The notes under the pieces: model-generated
What the model was told of the DNA's origin: nothing
Databases searched by the model: none
What the model saw: only the letters and a program-made list of their open reading frames with translations
Position numbers and translations under genes: made by a program
Shown here: piece after piece, positions 33,901 through 42,107 of the stretch
Layout of the letters: each line of letters opens with the position of its first letter
Numbering within the stretch: the first letter of the stretch is position 1
From: Pseudomonas fluorescens
GTDB taxonomy: Bacteria; Pseudomonadota; Gammaproteobacteria; Pseudomonadales; Pseudomonadaceae
DNA: 64,000 nucleotides
Assembly: GCF_004683905.1 (NCBI RefSeq)
Contig: NZ_CP038438.1
Coordinates: 1,612,001 to 1,676,000 of the forward strand
Direction: 5' to 3'

Positions 33901-34905
33901 GCTGGTGAGTGGCTCGCCGCGGACTTCAACGTTGATTGGTTCGCCGTCCAGCGTGGTGCCCTTGCCCAGGCCGATGATCACATCACCGATCCGGAATTCA
34001 GGTGCGTCGACCAATACCTGCAAGGTCAGCGGCGCATCTCCCAGTTTGTCCATGTCCACAACGCTATTGAAGGCCTCTTTGACCATGGGAGGCGACAGGC
34101 GCGTGTTGCCGGTATCGACGGCAATCTCTACTGCGGCGCACCAGTCTTCGGAACGGTTGTCGACAATGTCGTGTACTTCAAAGGCTACGGCCAGGCTGTC
34201 GGTATCGCCGGCTTCGAGGATGGTGGCCTTGTCGACATGGATGACCAGTGGATGGCCTTGCGGGTCATCGATGTGATCCTGGGTCACCCGTGGCGAATAC
34301 AAAAACCAGCCGCCCCAGGTCAACTTGCAGTGGTCACCCACGGCCATGTTGGGGTAGGGCAACAGGCTGCTGCTGCCGGGTTTGGCCTTGATGATGATGT
34401 CGAGGCCGGTTTCGGCGGTTGCCTTGTCCACGCCATCGTTGATGATCCGCGGATCGATGTACATGTTCAGCTCGGAATGCCCCGGGGCACTGCCGTTTTC
34501 ATCCTTGCCGCCGGGTTGCTCGAGTTTGACGAAGATATCGACCGGAGGCAGCGAAGTTTCCGGAGACTGGCTGAATACCTTGACCCGATATTGCAGCGTA
34601 TAGGCCCCGGTCGCGAACTTCCGGGGCGGGACATACAGGGTGACACGCTCGCCGACATCCTCTGGCTTGACGATGGTGGTCTGGTCGACCTGAACACCGT
34701 CGAGCAGCAGCTCGATGTGGTCACCTAAACCCATAAGTTGCCAAGGTGGACAATAGACTTTCAGCCCCTTGTCGGGCGCCAGCAACTGCGCGGCGGCAAT
34801 ATTGATCCCCCACACCCCCCCCTCCAGGGCCGGCTGCGTACGGTCGGGTATTTCCAGTTGCCGCAGAGTCTCGGGGGGCGGGAGGCGAGGGGGCTGAATA
34901 GGCAT
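30925..34905 (-). CDS. large multi-module beta-sandwich protein, unknown function (1326 aa)
   Basis: The 1326-residue protein has no signal peptide or membrane helix. Residues about 40-540 consist of modules with recurring text (PYPNMAVGDHCKLTWGG; VGMVIVLRWVGTRQD; GGTLDLFYVLMAEG) and align with the whole 497-residue minus-strand protein at 42108. Residues about 540-900 continue with AGDKVTYTWRGSKTGK-type modules. Residues about 900-1190 hold three bacterial Ig-like repeats (RPEITRVEDSKGNEILPGAT; RPAITAAEDSKGQPISNDGS; SGDWEFPVTGL). The last 135 residues look like a jelly-roll or lectin-like tip (DFSSYPPGRGL, ending LTWLEIAKVTFKS). The C-terminal coding part is more A+T rich by eye. The conserved motif at 34972-34991 lies 66 bases before the start. 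An adhesive or recognition role is inference from the modules; how it leaves the cell, if it does, is not evident. Confidence 0.72.
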   Translation of the reverse strand: MPIQPPRLPPPETLRQLEIPDRTQPALEGGVWGINIAAAQLLAPDKGLKVYCPPWQLMGLGDHIELLLDGVQVDQTTIVKPEDVGERVTLYVPPRKFATGAYTLQYRVKVFSQSPETSLPPVDIFVKLEQPGGKDENGSAPGHSELNMYIDPRIINDGVDKATAETGLDIIIKAKPGSSSLLPYPNMAVGDHCKLTWGGWFLYSPRVTQDHIDDPQGHPLVIHVDKATILEAGDTDSLAVAFEVHDIVDNRSEDWCAAVEIAVDTGNTRLSPPMVKEAFNSVVDMDKLGDAPLTLQVLVDAPEFRIGDVIIGLGKGTTLDGEPINVEVRGEPLTSVGNIYELALPSADIRLLAKTQAVFSYRVERSGSDDRSSKGRFVSIVGETRRLLAPIAVDAQQGALDPDLVNTTAFIPFDPMMQVGMVIVLRWVGTRQDFSVYDPELDWHTLSKGDIDDKEPIPIIVEGKHLKAIEGGTLDLFYVLMAEGSDGGIIQRESLHHALLRVGEPLLELVAPIVLGEAGGTLEPDDLPGGSSKLTAPAAAEPTKAGDKVTYTWRGSKTGKTSDSVPINSLNAGKAIDFTLNPIFVQTHIEPNRGGTVDAMYEILRVAAGATPERVSYSRTLNFTVGEAVLLTRPKVQQAEADGTTLQPIKAVEALTVNIDSQDLLLSDLLSVTWTGAPGTAAGGSHTTPARPISETTLTIELPVTVLAFNLGKTVTVTYTVTRNGVPRTSLPLLLNVGTLPGSSLILPVIMDADNNGAGSQFDVSKLTANATYRMGVWPLIATGQYVWLRLKGTNADGSNYNLEIHKAPGSYVSDQWITQGYYERSIAFAGLRNLKDGSPLTMEFKAAFGKSTDESEAVVFPVRTYTIKAFEDVRPEITRVEDSKGNEILPGATTVDTSIKLKGKGAKGQKVLIKDGNIEIGTADIDPQSGDWEFPVTGLSADTHSFTATAMYGSGEVSDPPRIVVVVAADTPAITSVKDESNWNIRENGYTVHTSVTFTGSAPAGQEVEVFLGAVSKGKAKASSNSIWTRTVSGLLLDMLHTFKAIGQYANNPSSNTWRLTVLNGVRPAITAAEDSKGQPISNDGSTGDTTVRLRGTATKYLEVEIFDGNSSTGKRVEANGNGIWTVELTGLTRTKHVFKAKALYGSGTESGEWTVTVADDLVEDFSSYPPGRGLRNAGEFMEGTKTKVTLNATLGAADTTGQGVFATNTMPRILRCATYTKSSQNIIAYSLALKQGSAKSALLNGVIKGWTTGNAHIKLEFRWNNDVVGSIVLYEGPLSNDIPIDRVLSPLNGQAFDTLKFEQKGLTSLEHLTWLEIAKVTFKS

Positions 34906-34971
34906 GCTGAAGACTCCAGGGCGTGGGAAGCAAAGGCTCTGGGTTATTTAGGGGCAGGTGGCGAGCGTTGG

Positions 34972-34991
34972 CTACTGTCAGAAATTACAGG
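34972..34991 (-). promoter_or_regulatory. shared upstream motif, copy 1
   Basis: On the minus strand this reads CCTGTAATTTCTGACAGTAG and lies 66 bases before the start of the 1326-residue protein gene. Similarity to copies 2 and 3 extends downstream to a conserved cgcca. Confidence 0.65.
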
Positions 34992-35230
34992 TAAGGACGT
35001 ATTTGCGATGAACGGTCGTGAGGCGGGGTTTGCATGCCTGAAACTGCTTCCCAGTAGGCGCTGCCGCAGGGTAGTCGACTCTGCGGTGAACCCCAACCTA
35101 TGGCGAGGGAGTCTGCTCCCGCTGGGGCGCGCGGCGAGTTCATCCCCCATTCTGCTCAACAAAAATGCAGCCTCACGCTGAGCTGACTGTTCAGTTGTTT
35201 CCAGCGACTTCCCGACAAACGGTAAGCAAA

Positions 35231-35250
35231 CCTAGTATTTCTGACAGTAG
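35231..35250 (+). promoter_or_regulatory. shared upstream motif, copy 2
   Basis: It reads CCTAGTATTTCTGACAGTAG, 129 bases before the start of the 657-residue protein gene. The half TGACAGTAGTCA forms a small dyad here. Confidence 0.65.
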
Positions 35251-35379
35251 TCAGCTTTTTCCGCCAGGCATCTAATTGGGTCACAAACGTTCCACGCCAT
35301 CGTCAGTCAACGGCCCGTTTTATCTTCACGACTGCCCTGCGCGAGGACACTGTCCGCTCAATTGCCGTGGAGTTTCGCA

Positions 35380-37353
35380 ATGGTGCCCCCAGAAGAGTCG
35401 TCGATGAGTCCGCAACACGCGCGCGGCAATGACGAAACAAGTCTTGTGGTTATTCCAGAACCGATTGTTCCGGATATCCTGAAAGACGAAGAGGGTAATG
35501 AGAGCCCGGACGGGCTATTACCTCGCGATGTATTGAGTCGCGATTTGAAAATCACGATTCCGGCGTGGGACTTCTCGACAGAGCCGGAATTCGTAAAAGA
35601 CGTCGTGTTGGTGGGCTTCAGGCGACGGGGGCTTCCCTTTGATGACGACACGGCGGGGGTGTTCCCGTTCGATATTCCCATTGATCCGGGTGACAAGATT
35701 GTTTCGGTGCCTCAAAGGGACCTGGCATCTGGCGTTTACGACCTGTCGTACAAGCTCAAGATTGGTGGCAACGACGCGGAATCGCTGAAAAAAACCATCA
35801 CCGTCGATAGAGTGCCGCCGGATGACGGCCAGGAACCGGCGATGCTGGATCTGCTGGATCTTGAGGGCGACATCACCGATGACTATTTGGACGAGCACGG
35901 TCAGGTTCGTTTCAAAGTACGCCTCTATCTGGACGTGAAGGCCCGTGACCGGGCGATTTATTACTGGACGGACACCAACACGCCACCGGACTTCGAAACC
36001 GAAATCCGCGAGCAGGCGTTCAGTCAGTTGGATATCGATAACGATCAACTCATCATCACCGTCTACGCAGACGAAATTCGCCTGCGCGGTCATGGGCAGC
36101 GATACATCTATTATCGCTTGCGCGACTGGGCCGGAAACCGTGGACCGCGCTCGCGGCCGCTGCCTGTGTTCGTCGATCTGACCCCGGGGGTGCCCATTCA
36201 CAAGCCTCCGCGCATCCCCCTGTCGGACAGAGGCTTGATCGATCGTCAGCACGCCCGGGAGGGGGCGGTCAACCAAAGGGCGGTAACGGTCGAAATCGAT
36301 GCCTATGACAATCCGTTGAGCGGCGATCAGGTACTGCTGGACTGGGATGGCACTGTTCTGCCGCCGCAGGATGTCGACCCGGCCAACTTTCCTTGCGTGA
36401 TCCCTGTGCCGTGGAGTGCGCTCACAGCCAAGGGGCTGGGTCCGGTGAATGCTCGTGTCACTTACCGCGTGCGCACAAGGGGCGTCGATAGCAAACCATC
36501 AATGGAAACCCTGGTATCGGTGAACCTGACGGTGGCAGGCCAGGATCACGCCAATGCGCCGGCGTTGTTGAACCCCAAGCTTGCCTTGCTGGAGATCTAC
36601 GGCGCCAAATCCAAGGTGCTGAACACATTGCTTACCGAAGATTTCGGCGAGGACGCCGACGGCTTCCTGACCTTGTTCGACGCACCTGAACGAGGACACA
36701 CGATCGAAGTTTATTGGGGGAGCATCAGTACGCCCGTGGCGAGATACATCGTCCAGACCGGTGACGTTGCCGGCAAGAGAGTGCCGTTCAATATTCCATG
36801 GTCGGTCATTGACCAGGACCGCCTGAACCCGGCGTTGCCGGTCCATTACACCACCAGCAATGGCGTCAACCAGCAGTTGGCGCCATTCACGCCCGTCAAG
36901 GTGTCGATCATCATTATCGAAGGTCTCCAAGAGCCTTCGTTCCCTGACGCTGGCATCAGTGGGACGCTTGACTGCTGTGCGAAACCGCGTCTCTGGGAGC
37001 GGGTGCGCGTGAGGATTGAAGGCAACCCGGTGTTTGACGAGAAGGACATCGTGACGTTGTTCTGGCAGGGATGCGCGGGACCGAATGGCACCACGCCCAT
37101 TCCCAAGGCCGCGGAACGGTTCTCGACCACCTTGAGTGCGGATCAGGCAAGAAACGGTTTTGAAGTGCATGTGACCGATTACGAAAGATTGATAGCGCCG
37201 ATGCAAAACCGGGGTTCGGCGTTATGTCATTACACCTTGAAAAAGTTTACGGGTGGACGGGGTGTTTCAAAAAAAGATTTCGTGATTATCAATCGAACCA
37301 TGGCCAGTGGTGCAGTGTGCTCACCCACTAATGAAACCTGTACGGAACCGTAA
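35380..37353 (+). CDS. large beta-rich protein of unknown function (657 aa)
   Basis: This 657-residue protein has no signal peptide. After an acidic, Pro-rich start it shows repeated modules of about 130 residues, with phrases like YDLSYKLKIGGNDAESLKKT, YIYYRLRDWAGNRGPRSRPL and VTYRVRTRGVDSKPSMETL, which look like Ig-like beta-sandwiches. The C-terminal part has a Cys-containing motif GTLDCCAKPRLWERVRVRIE and ends CSPTNETCTEP. The next gene shares the same overall plan (RVTDRKGNPSAISPSVPVTV, end GGTCPLPT), so the two are distant paralogues. The ATG at 35380 has GGAG 7 bases upstream; an earlier TTG has none. The shared motif at 35231 lies upstream. No function can be given. Confidence 0.7.
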   Translation: MVPPEESSMSPQHARGNDETSLVVIPEPIVPDILKDEEGNESPDGLLPRDVLSRDLKITIPAWDFSTEPEFVKDVVLVGFRRRGLPFDDDTAGVFPFDIPIDPGDKIVSVPQRDLASGVYDLSYKLKIGGNDAESLKKTITVDRVPPDDGQEPAMLDLLDLEGDITDDYLDEHGQVRFKVRLYLDVKARDRAIYYWTDTNTPPDFETEIREQAFSQLDIDNDQLIITVYADEIRLRGHGQRYIYYRLRDWAGNRGPRSRPLPVFVDLTPGVPIHKPPRIPLSDRGLIDRQHAREGAVNQRAVTVEIDAYDNPLSGDQVLLDWDGTVLPPQDVDPANFPCVIPVPWSALTAKGLGPVNARVTYRVRTRGVDSKPSMETLVSVNLTVAGQDHANAPALLNPKLALLEIYGAKSKVLNTLLTEDFGEDADGFLTLFDAPERGHTIEVYWGSISTPVARYIVQTGDVAGKRVPFNIPWSVIDQDRLNPALPVHYTTSNGVNQQLAPFTPVKVSIIIIEGLQEPSFPDAGISGTLDCCAKPRLWERVRVRIEGNPVFDEKDIVTLFWQGCAGPNGTTPIPKAAERFSTTLSADQARNGFEVHVTDYERLIAPMQNRGSALCHYTLKKFTGGRGVSKKDFVIINRTMASGAVCSPTNETCTEP

Positions 37354-37510
37354 CGGGTATTTGATTAATTAAAGTGCATTAGCCGTTTTTAGTCGGGACA
37401 GTCACGAGTATTTATTCGTGGCTGACAGAGAGTGTTGTGCCCGCGTTTTGGGCGTTAGTTGATTGACAAAATTCCGGGCAGATAAAGCCCGTTTCTGAAG
37501 GAGCTGAAAA

Positions 37511-39463
37511 ATGGCAAGTCCGAAACCATTGACGCCCGCTGAACAAAGTCGGGTCGATTATCTGAAAGTTCGCCGTGCTGTTACAAAAGCTGATGCACCC
37601 GTCATCAAAGTGCATCCAGATAACCCATTTCTAAGCGATACGTCGGATGATGAAGCCAATCAGATTCCGCTGAGCCAGCAGGGAAAGCCTTTCAAGTGTC
37701 TGGTTCCGAGACCTGCTGAGGCTGACGACCCGAAGATGATACCGGGCTTCATTCATCTGACGTTTGACGGAAGTCCGATAGTCTCTACTCGATACGATTA
37801 TGTTACGCCGCTGAACCCCGATATTCTTGAAATCGAAATGACGTTTCCTGTCGGATACACCGATAGGCCGGGGACACATGAGTTGGGATACTTTATCGAT
37901 CAAGGCGGTAATGAGAGCAACTCTGAACCGTTGGAGTGCAATGTTGATAGAACTCCTCCACACCCGTTTTTTCCGGTTACTCTTCCGCAGGAAGTGATAG
38001 ATGAAGGTATTACCAAAAAATATCTGGACGACATTGGTTTCGTAGCTATTAAGATTCCTGATTATGGAGATATGAGGATTGGCGATTTTATAGAGGTGTT
38101 ATATGGGGACTCGATACCGTTGGCAGAGGTTGTCGATTCGATCACCCGGATTGATACCACCACTGAGATCGAGCTTGAACTTACCGCTGACCAAGTATTC
38201 AAGAAAGGTGAAGGGGATCACGCGCTTTTTTTCAGAGTCACCGACCGTAAGGGAAACCCAAGTGCTATTTCTCCATCAGTCCCCGTTACGGTCGTTCTGA
38301 CAGACCCACCCGAGGGGCTGTTGCCCCTTGATATTCCGCTGTTGGACGGTGTCGGTGACGGTCTGGTCGATCTGGCGGATGCGCAAAACCCTTTGGGCGT
38401 GGGAATCGTTGACGAATACACCCACTACTTGCCGGGAGATGAGTTGGTGGTGACCTACGACGACATTCCGCAGATGGCGAAGCCCATCAGCGGGTTCCCG
38501 TGCTACGTCGATATTTCGTTCAAAAACGTGTTCAACAACGACCCTGGTGTAAAAACTGTAGCGGCCCGCTACCAAATCAAACGCGGCAGCACCTATTACC
38601 CGCCAACTCCGATTTCCAAAGATGTTCTCGTTGATTTGCGAAAGCCCGGTCTGCCGATTGATCCGGAAAATCCAGACCCGACCAATCCAATTCTGGCGTT
38701 GGTGACGGTTCAGGGTGATTCCGGAGGCCTAGTCAATACGTTGCGAGAAGCCGACAAAGATGGGGACGTTACTGTTACGGTCAATACCTATGCCGACGCC
38801 AAGGAAAATGACACCGTTCAACTTGAATATGCGGGCCAGCTTGTTTCTGAGGCGGATGGTGGCCTCGTTACGATTCCAAACACTATTCCCACATCGCTTG
38901 AGTGGAAAGTAAAGTGGGACGTTATTGCGGCGGCAGGTAACGGTGATCCAACGCACCCGATGGCTTACGTCATCGGTCATTCGCTGAACGACAACGTAGA
39001 TATTTCAAAACCTCGGAATGTGGATGTGGAGATTCAAGTGGACACTGTCCCTGATCCGGCATTTTTACACCTTGATCCTAACTATACTGACTGGCTGAAC
39101 TGCAAAGCCTTGCGTCTGGATCCCATCGAGGGTGTGGTGGTCGAGGTGCAGGTCCCGGGCGGGGAATTGGCACTGGCGAATCAAGAGCTGACATTCACCT
39201 ATCAGGGTTATACCGACGACGGCGGTGCAAACCCCAAACCCGGGACAGACAAGGAGGTGCTCTACACACCGACAGATCAGGAGGCCGCGGCCGGCTTCAT
39301 TGTGAAGATCCCATACGCGCCCTTGCTCGCGACTCTGAATGCGTGGGGTAGCGTCGGTTATACGGCTGTCATTAACGGGCGCGACGTTCCCTCCAAAGAG
39401 CATCTGGTCAAGGTGTACCTGGTCAATCCGGGTGATGGCGGAACTTGCCCGTTGCCTACCTGA
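37511..39463 (+). CDS. large beta-rich protein of unknown function (650 aa)
   Basis: The 650-residue product starts MASPKPLTPAEQSRVDYLKV after a good GGAG site, and lacks a signal peptide. Modules with PGTHELGYFIDQGGNESNSE, HALFFRVTDRKGNPSAISPS and VAARYQIKRGSTYYPPTPIS suggest a series of Ig-like domains, with the same plan and ending style (GDGGTCPLPT) as its upstream neighbour 157 bases away. The first 800 bases are visibly more A+T rich than the flanking genes, a sign of transfer or rapid divergence. No clear copy of the shared 20-bp motif precedes it, only a weak gctgacaga at 37421, so it may be read from the upstream promoter. Function unknown. Confidence 0.7.
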   Translation: MASPKPLTPAEQSRVDYLKVRRAVTKADAPVIKVHPDNPFLSDTSDDEANQIPLSQQGKPFKCLVPRPAEADDPKMIPGFIHLTFDGSPIVSTRYDYVTPLNPDILEIEMTFPVGYTDRPGTHELGYFIDQGGNESNSEPLECNVDRTPPHPFFPVTLPQEVIDEGITKKYLDDIGFVAIKIPDYGDMRIGDFIEVLYGDSIPLAEVVDSITRIDTTTEIELELTADQVFKKGEGDHALFFRVTDRKGNPSAISPSVPVTVVLTDPPEGLLPLDIPLLDGVGDGLVDLADAQNPLGVGIVDEYTHYLPGDELVVTYDDIPQMAKPISGFPCYVDISFKNVFNNDPGVKTVAARYQIKRGSTYYPPTPISKDVLVDLRKPGLPIDPENPDPTNPILALVTVQGDSGGLVNTLREADKDGDVTVTVNTYADAKENDTVQLEYAGQLVSEADGGLVTIPNTIPTSLEWKVKWDVIAAAGNGDPTHPMAYVIGHSLNDNVDISKPRNVDVEIQVDTVPDPAFLHLDPNYTDWLNCKALRLDPIEGVVVEVQVPGGELALANQELTFTYQGYTDDGGANPKPGTDKEVLYTPTDQEAAAGFIVKIPYAPLLATLNAWGSVGYTAVINGRDVPSKEHLVKVYLVNPGDGGTCPLPT

Positions 39464-39483
39464 TTCAATGCGTTTCAAAGGAA

Positions 39484-39511
39484 ACACGGGAGGCCGCTAC
39501 GCCTCCCGTGT
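39484..39511. terminator. perfect 11-bp stem-loop between large gene and autotransporter gene
   Basis: acacgggaggc (39484-39494) pairs exactly with gcctcccgtgt (39501-39511) around a 6-base loop, 20 bases after the stop. There is no T run on the plus strand, so its termination strength is uncertain. Confidence 0.55.
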
Positions 39512-39692
39512 CCTCGCTGAAACGGTTGCTGAAACAGGCGGATCATTCCTCGAGCGGGAAAGGACTTTTCCGTCCGGAGCTAGGACTTCTCCTACATTTT
39601 TGCTTGACCCGGATAGGTATTGTTCGCGCCTTACAGTCTTTTGGCGTTTCTTCTGAAAGATGTGAGGTGATGAACATTCAGGAAGCCACGTC

Positions 39693-41993
39693 ATGAACAA
39701 AAAACATGTTTCGCTGCAAAAAAATGCTGCGGCAGGACTCTTTAAAATGCTGGTCGTGCTGCCAGCATTTTTTTCTACCGGCGGGCATTCTTTTGCCGCC
39801 GTTATTGTCGATAACGGCAATACGCTGAATATCGATGCAAGCACACCACAGAGCGATTATCTGGTACGCAACGCAAGTGTGCTGAACATCGCGGGGGCCA
39901 GCACCCAGAGTCTGTCTGTCACGTCCGGATCAACGTTGAATATCAACGGCGCAACGGTCAATGCCGACAGTGGGCTGGTGGGTATCCGCATAACCGGCAG
40001 CACGGGTGATCTCACTCGCGCCATCGTGACCAGTGACTTTATGGGGCTGGCGGTCAATCGGTCTATCGGCTCGACCCTTAGCTCCAAGGTCACTGCAACC
40101 GACAGTCAATTCAAGGGTGGGGAAATCGGTGCTCAGGTCACCGGCTTGAGCACGCTCACGCTCATCAACAGTCAGGTGACGGGCACAGGGGCTGACAGTA
40201 CCGGCCTGAACATATTGGGGGGGGATGTACGCGCCTCCGCAAACACGGTTATCAGCGGCGACAAGACCGGGGTGACTATGGGCAGGGATCCCTCGGGCCT
40301 GGGCAACAATTCACTGCGGCTCGACAACGCCAGTGTGGAAGGCCGCACCGGTGATGCGATTCTTGTGGACAAGGGCATCAATGCCACCCTTGAGGTGTTG
40401 AACCAGTCTTCCCTGACGGGGGGCAACGGCAACGTGCTGACGGTGCAGGGCGCTTCCACCGCGGGCATGTCTGTCAGCGACAGCACGCTGCAAGGCAACG
40501 TCAACGTCACCGGCAACAGTACCGCCAATCTCACCTTCGATCAGGGCAACATGAAGGGCGATGTGCTGGTCGAAAACGGTTCGACTGCCAACGTCACCCT
40601 GCAGAACAACTCGCAACTGACCGGCCGTCTCGACAAGGTCAACGGCGTGACCGTCAACAGCGGTTCTAGCTGGACCCTGACAGGCGCTGACACTGTAGGA
40701 ACACTCGCCATGAATGGCGGGACGGTGCGCTTTGGTGCGCAGGATGTGCCAGATACGTTCTACCAGTTGAACGTCGGCACGCTGGCCGGCTCTCCGGATG
40801 GTTCCAGTACGTTCGAAATGAAGGGCAATTTCGCCACCGGTCAGCACGACTTCCTCAATGTCACGGGTGTAGCCAGCGGGCAATTCGGATTGCTGGTGGC
40901 CGCTTCCGGTCTGGACGCGCTGAACCCGCAGCAGTTGACCCTGGTGCACACCGCCGCCGGCGACGCGCAATTTGCCCTGAGAGGCGAGCATGTCGATCTG
41001 GGTACCTGGTCTTATAAACTTGATCGGCGAGAAGTGGGGGAGGGCGGAACGGAATGGTTTCTCGACCCGACCACCAAGACCATCAGCCCCGGGGCGAAAT
41101 CGGTACTGGCGCTGTTCAACGCTCCGGTGACGCTGTTGTATGCCGAGGCGGCAACTTTGCGCAGCCGCATGGGCGAGTTGCGTTTCAATGGGGGTGACAC
41201 CGGCCTGTGGATGCGCACCTACGGCAACAAGTACAACATCAGCGCCGCTTCCGGCGTGGGTTATCAGCAGACCCAGCAAGGGCTTTCTCTGGGGGCGGAT
41301 ACGCACCTGGGCGACAGTCTGTGGGTGGCCGGGATCATGGGCGGCTACAGCCATACCAACCTGGACGTCGCACAGGGGACTTCGGGTACGGTTGACAGCT
41401 ACTATCTGGGCCCTTACGTGACCTGGATGAACAAGCAGAGCGGTTACTACTTTGATGCGCTGCTCAAGTTCAACCGCTTTCAGAGCGATACGAAAGTCGG
41501 CATGAGCGATGGCACCCGCGCCAAGGGCAGTTATGACAGCTCCGGTGTCAGCGCTTCGGCGGAGTTCGGTCGCCAGATCAAACTGGAGGATGGCTACTTC
41601 ATCGAGCCGTACGGCAAACTGTCGACGGCGGTGATTCAGGGGCGCAACTTTGATCTGGACAATGGCATGGAGGCCGACGGCGATCGCAGCCGCTCGGTGC
41701 TGGGTGAAGCGGGCACCACTGTGGGCCGCAACTTCAACATGGGCAATGGCATGGTCGCCCAGCCTTATGTGCGCGTTGCGGTGCAGCACGAGTTCATCAA
41801 TAACAACCGCGTGACGGTCAACGCTGATAATCAGTTCAACAACGACCTGTCTGGCACCCGTGGTGTGCTGGGAGCAGGCGTTGCAGTGGCATTGACCAAG
41901 GACCTGCAGGTGTATGCCGGTTACGACTACAGCCATGGCAAGTACATCAAGAAGCCGTATGACTTGAATGCCGGAGTGCGCTGGACCTGGTAA
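39693..41993 (+). CDS. autotransporter with beta-helix passenger (type Va)
   Basis: The 766-residue protein has an extended signal region (residues 1-36, ending GGHSFA), then a passenger of about 340 residues built of short repeats such as LNIAGASTQSLSVTSGSTLN and NGSTANVTLQNNSQL, typical of pertactin-like beta-helices. A junction region (GTWSYKLDRREVGEGGTEW, about 445-465) follows, and the beta-barrel occupies about residues 500-766 with GLWMRTYGNKYNISAASG at its start and an aromatic end GVRWTW. It should insert in the outer membrane and expose the passenger. No protease motif was seen, so adhesion is more likely than enzymatic activity. It is third in a plus-strand run behind two unknown large genes, and could display or anchor their products (inference). 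A strong terminator follows. Confidence 0.87.
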   Translation: MNKKHVSLQKNAAAGLFKMLVVLPAFFSTGGHSFAAVIVDNGNTLNIDASTPQSDYLVRNASVLNIAGASTQSLSVTSGSTLNINGATVNADSGLVGIRITGSTGDLTRAIVTSDFMGLAVNRSIGSTLSSKVTATDSQFKGGEIGAQVTGLSTLTLINSQVTGTGADSTGLNILGGDVRASANTVISGDKTGVTMGRDPSGLGNNSLRLDNASVEGRTGDAILVDKGINATLEVLNQSSLTGGNGNVLTVQGASTAGMSVSDSTLQGNVNVTGNSTANLTFDQGNMKGDVLVENGSTANVTLQNNSQLTGRLDKVNGVTVNSGSSWTLTGADTVGTLAMNGGTVRFGAQDVPDTFYQLNVGTLAGSPDGSSTFEMKGNFATGQHDFLNVTGVASGQFGLLVAASGLDALNPQQLTLVHTAAGDAQFALRGEHVDLGTWSYKLDRREVGEGGTEWFLDPTTKTISPGAKSVLALFNAPVTLLYAEAATLRSRMGELRFNGGDTGLWMRTYGNKYNISAASGVGYQQTQQGLSLGADTHLGDSLWVAGIMGGYSHTNLDVAQGTSGTVDSYYLGPYVTWMNKQSGYYFDALLKFNRFQSDTKVGMSDGTRAKGSYDSSGVSASAEFGRQIKLEDGYFIEPYGKLSTAVIQGRNFDLDNGMEADGDRSRSVLGEAGTTVGRNFNMGNGMVAQPYVRVAVQHEFINNNRVTVNADNQFNNDLSGTRGVLGAGVAVALTKDLQVYAGYDYSHGKYIKKPYDLNAGVRWTW

Positions 41994-42017
41994 ACCGCGT
42001 CACGATGTGAATACCTG

Positions 42018-42048
42018 AAAACGCCTCGCACCTGCGGGGCGTTTTTTT
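42018..42048. terminator. bidirectional terminator between autotransporter and convergent gene
   Basis: aaaacgcctcgca (42018-42030) pairs with tgcggggcgtttt (42033-42045) and is followed by a T run. The complementary A run on the left side would serve the convergent minus-strand gene. Confidence 0.85.
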
Positions 42049-42107
42049 GTGCTGGCCTGCCGGGCAACCCGCTGTCCGGGCCGGCGGGTTGACCTGACAC
42101 CTGCGAC

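Larger units (their letters stand above)
34906..35379. other. divergent intergenic region with two outward copies of the shared motif
   Basis: It carries one copy of the 20-bp motif for each flanking gene (34972-34991 towards the left, 35231-35250 towards the right), about 240 bases apart. Between them lies a degenerate family C remnant (35098-35130, tatggcgagggagtctgctc). No gene was seen. Confidence 0.6.

Noticed and set aside
40311..41936. 541-codon minus-strand frame opposite the autotransporter gene
   Set aside because: Antisense shadow; the plus-strand gene has signal region, passenger and barrel in order.
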